Part shown: one piece after another, positions 59,939 to 64,000 of the stretch
Layout of the letters: each line of letters opens with the position of its first letter
Numbering within the stretch: position 1 is the stretch's first letter
Source of the DNA: Pseudopedobacter sp037968815
GTDB lineage: Bacteria > Bacteroidota > Bacteroidia > Sphingobacteriales > Sphingobacteriaceae
DNA length: 64,000 nt
Direction of reading: 5' to 3'
Assembly (NCBI GenBank): GCA_037968815.1
Contig: JBBKWF010000011.1
Location: 186,001-250,000, forward strand
Notes under the pieces: generated by a model
The model's database searches: none
What the model was told of the DNA's origin: nothing
The model's input: only the letters and a program-made list of their open reading frames with translations
Made by a program: the position numbers and the translations under genes

Positions 59939-61891
59939 ATGAGATTAGCCGCAGCTTACATTGAAGAACATCAATACTTATTCAAAGAGCCACAAACAAT
60001 AAATTTTGGCGGTCAATATTTCTATGAGTTTAAGAATATAAACAATGATATTTTTGTTAAAAGAATTCTTAATGAAAAATTCTTACCTGATTTTTTCAAT
60101 ATAACCCACCTAAAAAGTAAAGTCCTCAATTTAACAGCTATTGTAGGAGAGAACGGTGCAGGAAAATCAACCTTACTTGATATTATTCGTAGCGAATTTA
60201 TTGAAAATTCTTATGCTTTACCTCATTCGATTTCATTATTTCTTGTTGAAGTTGAAGGGGAATTACCACAAATCCTGAGAAACAACTTTAACAAAGTTTT
60301 CTTAGACAGAATAGAATTAAAAACTTCTTTGAAGAAAAAACCTCAAACAATTTACTACTCACCTCATTACGATTACAAATTCAACCCGAATTTTGATGAT
60401 GTTGATAATCATGATTTATCATTTGATAAAATAGTTGAGGAGGACTTAAGAGAGCTGAGAGATAAAGACACAAATGAAAATGGCTGGCCATATTCAGCAT
60501 CTCAAGAATTAATTTTTAAAAACTCTTTACGTCAGATTACTTTTCTAAGCTCTAATTTAGTCCGTGAACAGAATATTTTCCAAAACTTATTTGAACTTCA
60601 AAAACATTATCAACCGATACTTCATTTTAGAGGATACTTAGAACGAGAAAAAGACTGGAATACGCCATATGAACTTAGAAATATATTAAAAACAATTGCA
60701 GAAAAAGCGGAAAAAGAAAGCTCTGAATGGCATATTTATAGAGATGAAGGTGCATCGCAATCACAGGTACATAAATATATTTTAAAAAGGAATGTTATTA
60801 AGTGTATCCTCACACTATTAAACCATCAAATGGAAAGACGAAACTCCTTTCTTCGAGAAGGCTATTTCCCGTACGATGAGTTAAATGAGCAATTAGAATC
60901 AGCTTCGGCGTATGATACACTTTTACTGTTTGTAATGCACAGTGGAATCAATCTCAATTCAGCTAAGGCAGAAAATATTTTTAGCAAAAGTATCCTAAAA
61001 AGTCTTCTAGAAAAAATTTACGCCTCGATTGAAAAGGCTGACAAAAAAGACTCGGTTTCAAATAGCACCTTAAAAACTACAACCGAAGATGCAGTTGAGA
61101 TTCTACAACTTCAAAGACAATTTCTAAACGAATTAAACAACTATTATAGTAAATATTATAAAAATAAAGATGACTTAACAATTGCGAATCAAGAAAAAGT
61201 AGACGAATTTATTAATTACATGCCATTTTCTAGGAGAATGAGTTCAGGCGAAAATGCACTGTTAAATTTTTATTCAAGGATTTATGATTTTTTAAGCACT
61301 AATTTAAAAGAAACGAAGTACAGAAAGCTAAGTGACCACTATATTTTATTATTGGATGAAGCTGACCTCACGTTTCACATTAACTGGAAGAAAAGGCATG
61401 TTAAGGCTCTTTTAAAAACACTTCCTTACTTTTTTAATGATCTGGAAAATAAACCATCACTTCAAATAATATTCACAACACATGACCCCATCACACTTTC
61501 AGACCTACCGAATACTAATGTCATATATATTGAAAAGTCTGACGACAAAGGTTATTCAAGAATTTTAGATTTCAATAATAAAAAGAGACCGCTAAAAACT
61601 TTTGGTGCAAATATTTCAGACCTTATTGCAGATTCTTTTTTTATTGAGGATTCACTGATTGGAGATTTCGCCTTTGACAAGATACAAAATGCGATCGAAT
61701 GGCTGAATACCAAGGGTGGTCTTGAAAACAAGGCATATTACAAAACTTTGATAAAAATGATTGATGAACCAATTGTTCAAAGGAAATTAGCGGAGATGTA
61801 CGATGATAAGACCAATGATAACTTCCAAGTAGAAGTAATTGACGATCAAATAAAGAAACTTTATGAACTAAAAAACAGGCTAGGTCAATAA
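59939..61891 (+). CDS. ABC/SMC-type AAA ATPase, PtuA-like (possible defence)
   Basis: The 650-aa ATPase has Walker A VGENGAGKST (about 69-78), an ABC-type signature RRMSSGENALLNF (about 430-442), Walker B LLLDEADLTFH (about 470) and an H-loop TTHDPI (about 515). The about 350 residues between Walker A and the signature form a helical, partly coiled insertion (FLREGYFPYDELNEQLESAS, split), as in RecF/SMC-like and OLD-like ATPases. A good AAAGGAAG ribosome-binding site lies just upstream. The stop shares one base with the next ATG. ATPase plus HNH nuclease in one coupled unit is the Septu (PtuAB) plan, so anti-phage defence is proposed. Confidence 0.82.
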   Translation: MRLAAAYIEEHQYLFKEPQTINFGGQYFYEFKNINNDIFVKRILNEKFLPDFFNITHLKSKVLNLTAIVGENGAGKSTLLDIIRSEFIENSYALPHSISLFLVEVEGELPQILRNNFNKVFLDRIELKTSLKKKPQTIYYSPHYDYKFNPNFDDVDNHDLSFDKIVEEDLRELRDKDTNENGWPYSASQELIFKNSLRQITFLSSNLVREQNIFQNLFELQKHYQPILHFRGYLEREKDWNTPYELRNILKTIAEKAEKESSEWHIYRDEGASQSQVHKYILKRNVIKCILTLLNHQMERRNSFLREGYFPYDELNEQLESASAYDTLLLFVMHSGINLNSAKAENIFSKSILKSLLEKIYASIEKADKKDSVSNSTLKTTTEDAVEILQLQRQFLNELNNYYSKYYKNKDDLTIANQEKVDEFINYMPFSRRMSSGENALLNFYSRIYDFLSTNLKETKYRKLSDHYILLLDEADLTFHINWKKRHVKALLKTLPYFFNDLENKPSLQIIFTTHDPITLSDLPNTNVIYIEKSDDKGYSRILDFNNKKRPLKTFGANISDLIADSFFIEDSLIGDFAFDKIQNAIEWLNTKGGLENKAYYKTLIKMIDEPIVQRKLAEMYDDKTNDNFQVEVIDDQIKKLYELKNRLGQ

Positions 61892-62817
61892 TGTTATATC
61901 TCAATCCTAATACACCGAAGTTTATAAAAGCTAAAAGAGCTTTTCATACTAATATGCTTGATTTCGTTTTCAAAAGAATTGATAAAATTGATAAACTAGA
62001 AAATGTTAACGTAGGAATAATTCGACGATTTTTTGAAAACCACCTTCTTGAATTAATTGATGATTTGATTATAGGCAAACCGATAAGACTAATGCAAATA
62101 AGTAATCATTTGAACCCATTCATTAATTTCTCTTCTGACATAAAGAAAGGAATCGAGTACGTTTTTAGCTACCGTATTTTTATTACGAAAGCAAAGACAA
62201 GATATGATGCTTATAAATTGGCTGATTCTTTAGATGTAAGAACTTGCACATATTGTAACAGGAATTACACAAATACGGTTATTAAAAGTAATGGAGATAA
62301 GTTAACTAGACCACAATTTGACCACTATTTCGACAAAGCTAGCCATCCAATTTTAGCTATCTCATTTTTCAACTTGATTCCAAGTTGTTCTACTTGCAAT
62401 TCAAGCATTAAAGGGACTCATAAAATGACGTTAAATGATTATAACCATCCATACCTTGATAATAATTTAAGAAACATAAAATTTACCTATAAATATTCAG
62501 ATAAAACTAATTCTGGCATAAGAGTAAAAGTAGTTACGCCACTCGCATCAAAGATTAAAAATACTATTGATGCTTTTGCTATTGAAGAAGTTTACAATTC
62601 TCATACTGGTGAATTATTAGACCTAATTAAAACAAAGCAATATTTTTCTGACAGATACTTATCAACTCTTAAATCAGGCCTGTTAAAAGATGTTATTGTT
62701 TCTAAAGAAGACCTATATCGAATTGTTTTCGGTACTGAATATGATGAAACAAATTTCATTAACCGGCCCTTTAGTAAGTTCAAAAGTGACATACTGAAAG
62801 AATTAGGAATAATCTAA
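61891..62817 (+). CDS. HNH endonuclease, PtuB-like (possible defence)
   Basis: The 308-aa protein has an HNH core with zinc knuckles: CTYCNRNY (Cys119, Cys122), then PQFDHYFDKASHP (catalytic Asp144-His145), NLIPSCSTCNSSIKG (Asn161, Cys166, Cys169, Asn170). This is the C-C-DH-N-C-C arrangement of TIGR02646-like HNH proteins that partner ATPases. The N-terminal about 100 residues are helical and probably bind the ATPase; the C-terminal about 120 residues are unassigned. Its ATG overlaps the ATPase stop (TAATG), a sign of translational coupling. It probably cuts DNA or RNA when the ATPase senses infection; this is inferred from known pairs. Confidence 0.85.
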   Translation: MLYLNPNTPKFIKAKRAFHTNMLDFVFKRIDKIDKLENVNVGIIRRFFENHLLELIDDLIIGKPIRLMQISNHLNPFINFSSDIKKGIEYVFSYRIFITKAKTRYDAYKLADSLDVRTCTYCNRNYTNTVIKSNGDKLTRPQFDHYFDKASHPILAISFFNLIPSCSTCNSSIKGTHKMTLNDYNHPYLDNNLRNIKFTYKYSDKTNSGIRVKVVTPLASKIKNTIDAFAIEEVYNSHTGELLDLIKTKQYFSDRYLSTLKSGLLKDVIVSKEDLYRIVFGTEYDETNFINRPFSKFKSDILKELGII

Positions 62818-62919
62818 AACTCAAACAGTCATTGTTGTTAATGAACTCTCGAAAGAATGCTTTGAACAACAGCGGATTATCTTTCATTTATAGACTACCT
62901 TCAAAAGTAATACTAAACA

Positions 62920-62955
62920 AAAAAACCTCAACCATTTTCATGATTGAGGTTTTCT
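62920..62955 (-). terminator. Rho-independent terminator of the atp genes
   Basis: On the minus strand AAAACCTCAA pairs with TTGAGGTTTT around TCATGAAAATGG and is followed by T residues. It lies about 40 bp after the atpG stop. The convergent HNH gene ends about 100 bp away. Confidence 0.8.
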
Positions 62956-62996
62956 AGCTTTCGGCCTTGAGCCTTCCGCTTTAAGCTTTAATAAAC

Positions 62997-63881
62997 TTAT
63001 CCGTTTGATAATGCAGCAGCACCACTCACAATCTCAGAAAGTTCGGTAGTAATTGCAGCCTGACGGGCTTGGTTATAAGCTAATTTTAATTTCTTCAATA
63101 AATCACCAGCGTTATCTGTTGCTTTATCCATTGCAGTCATCCTAGCACCATGCTCAGAAGCATGAGAATCTAAAACAGCTTTGTATAATTGTAACTTGAT
63201 GTTTTTAGGGATTAACTCCTCAACAATCTCTTCTTTAGATGGCTCTAAAATATAGTCAACTTGATTACTGTTCACTTCTGCACTTTTCTCCGCTTTTGGT
63301 ACCGGTAATAATTGTTCAGTAGTTAAAATTTGCATTGCTGCATTTTTAAACTGATTGTAAATTACCTCAACTTTATCATATTTTCCGTCAACAAAACCTT
63401 TCATGATAGATTCTGTAATCAAAGAAATATTTTCAAAATTTAAAGCTCCGTAAACTTCATTGTTATTACCAATAACGTTGTAATTACGTTTTTCGTAGTA
63501 ATCATGAGCTTTTTTACCAATCGCAACAATATGTAAATTGCCTGACTGTTGGAAAGAACTGTATTTTTCGGCGATAAGGTTGTTAGCAGTTTTAATAACG
63601 TTAGTATTAAAAGCACCAGCTAAACCACGGTTTGAAGTAACTACTACTACCAAAACGTTTTTAACTTCACGCTCTTGAGTATATACAGAAACTCCATCCT
63701 CTAAACTAGCAGAAAGATTAGCCAAAATTTCCTTTAACTTATTAGCATAAGGACGCAATTGAACAATAGCATTAGTTGCTCTTTTTAACTTAGCAGCTGA
63801 AACCATTTTCATTGCTTTGGTAATTTGCTGTGTAGAGCTTACCGAAGATATTCTGATTCTTACTTCTTTTAAATTTGCCAT
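62997..63881 (-). CDS. atpG: F1F0 ATP synthase gamma subunit
   Basis: The 294-aa central stalk subunit links proton or sodium flow to rotation in F1. The N-terminal helix MANLKEVRIRISSVSSTQQITKAMKMVSAAKLKRA (split) and the C-terminal MTAMDKATDNAGDLLKKLKLAYNQARQAAITTELSEIVSGA (split) form the conserved coiled coil; VVVTSNRGLAGAFN marks the Rossmann part. Length is standard. About 97 bp upstream is the end of atpA, so this is the normal atpA-atpG order with an unusually repeat-filled spacer. Terminator at 62920. Confidence 0.95.
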   Translation of the reverse strand: MANLKEVRIRISSVSSTQQITKAMKMVSAAKLKRATNAIVQLRPYANKLKEILANLSASLEDGVSVYTQEREVKNVLVVVVTSNRGLAGAFNTNVIKTANNLIAEKYSSFQQSGNLHIVAIGKKAHDYYEKRNYNVIGNNNEVYGALNFENISLITESIMKGFVDGKYDKVEVIYNQFKNAAMQILTTEQLLPVPKAEKSAEVNSNQVDYILEPSKEEIVEELIPKNIKLQLYKAVLDSHASEHGARMTAMDKATDNAGDLLKKLKLAYNQARQAAITTELSEIVSGAAALSNG

Positions 63882-63890
63882 TCTTTATTT

Positions 63891-63977
63891 AGATGTGAGA
63901 TTTGAGATATGAGAATTGAGATGACTTGTTAGCCAGCTCAATAAGTCTCATATCTCATATCTCAATACTCAAATCTT
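63891..63977. repeat. GAGATATGAGA-type repeat between atpA and atpG
   Basis: The spacer holds GATTTGAGATATGAGAATTGAGATG on one side and CTCATATCTCATATCTCAATACTCAAATC on the other (each split here), so short units of the form GAGATATGA recur and the two halves form an imperfect inverted repeat. It would fold into a long hairpin in the atp mRNA. Confidence 0.6.
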
Positions 63978-63978
63978 C

Positions 63979-64000
63979 TTAGTATTTCGCTGATAATTCT
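63979..64000 (-). CDS. atpA: ATP synthase alpha subunit, C-terminal end (partial)
   Basis: The minus strand at the window edge reads E-L-S-A-K-Y-stop, the usual ending of Bacteroidota AtpA, in the expected place upstream of atpG. Only seven codons are visible. Confidence 0.5.

Noticed and set aside
59939..62817. Retron with PtuAB-type effector
   Set aside because: No reverse transcriptase or msr/msd-like RNA in the adjoining sequence.
1..64000. tRNA or rRNA genes
   Set aside because: No cloverleaf with TTCRA arm or rRNA signature was noticed; a tRNAscan run would settle this.

Overview
The window looks like a chromosome segment of a Bacteroidota bacterium, most likely Sphingobacteriaceae and Pedobacter-like. 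The signs are a SusC/SusD pair under a FecR/ECF-sigma switch, a TTTG-N19-TAnnTTTG promoter ahead of hppA, AT-rich coding sequence, many lipoproteins with a short signal and Cys, and A-rich leaders in place of strong Shine-Dalgarno sites. I see no tRNA, rRNA, CRISPR array or intact insertion sequence.

Layout. (1) Positions 1-12.3 kb hold a polysaccharide utilisation locus: discoidin-like lipoprotein, S1 sulfatase, SusD, SusC with an STN signalling domain, FecR, a divergent ECF sigma factor and a GH78-type rhamnosidase. A sulfated rhamnose-containing glycan is the likely substrate. (2) Positions 13-24 kb are housekeeping: thioredoxin, a missed 58-aa membrane protein, agmatine deiminase and N-carbamoylputrescine amidase (agmatine to putrescine), H+/Na+-pyrophosphatase and MnmA. 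This stretch also holds lipoproteins and an orphan RhuM-like protein. (3) Positions 24.7-55.1 kb are a large exopolysaccharide region with two parallel Wzx/Wzy export sets. Set 1 is wza1-wzc1-wzy1-wzx1-GT on the minus strand, with GT-deacetylase-GT26-priming transferase on the plus strand. Set 2 is wza2-wzc2-GT8-wzy2-wzx2-GT2, then an Alg13/14-like pair, GMC oxidoreductase, aldo/keto reductase, Gfo/Idh, an unknown barrel-like enzyme, a second priming transferase and ManA. (4) Positions 55-62.8 kb are accessory: CvpA-CAP fusion, two small membrane-protein genes separated by integron attC-like sites, a NERD/zinc-finger protein, a patatin phospholipase and a coupled ABC-type ATPase/HNH nuclease pair resembling Septu. 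(5) The ATP synthase gamma gene and the last codons of atpA close the window.

Most notable observations: the attC-like gene-cassette remnant; a 160-bp four-hairpin repeat present three times, twice as direct repeats bracketing an orphan gene; the two Wzc kinases, each lacking a different acidic nucleotide-binding motif; a heptamer repeat translated as the N-terminus of agmatine deiminase; the near-identical 3' halves of two priming transferases 17.8 kb apart; a decayed GAGAS-motif gene; and the ATPase-HNH pair in a possible defence cluster.

All family assignments come from reading motifs by eye; no database search was run.
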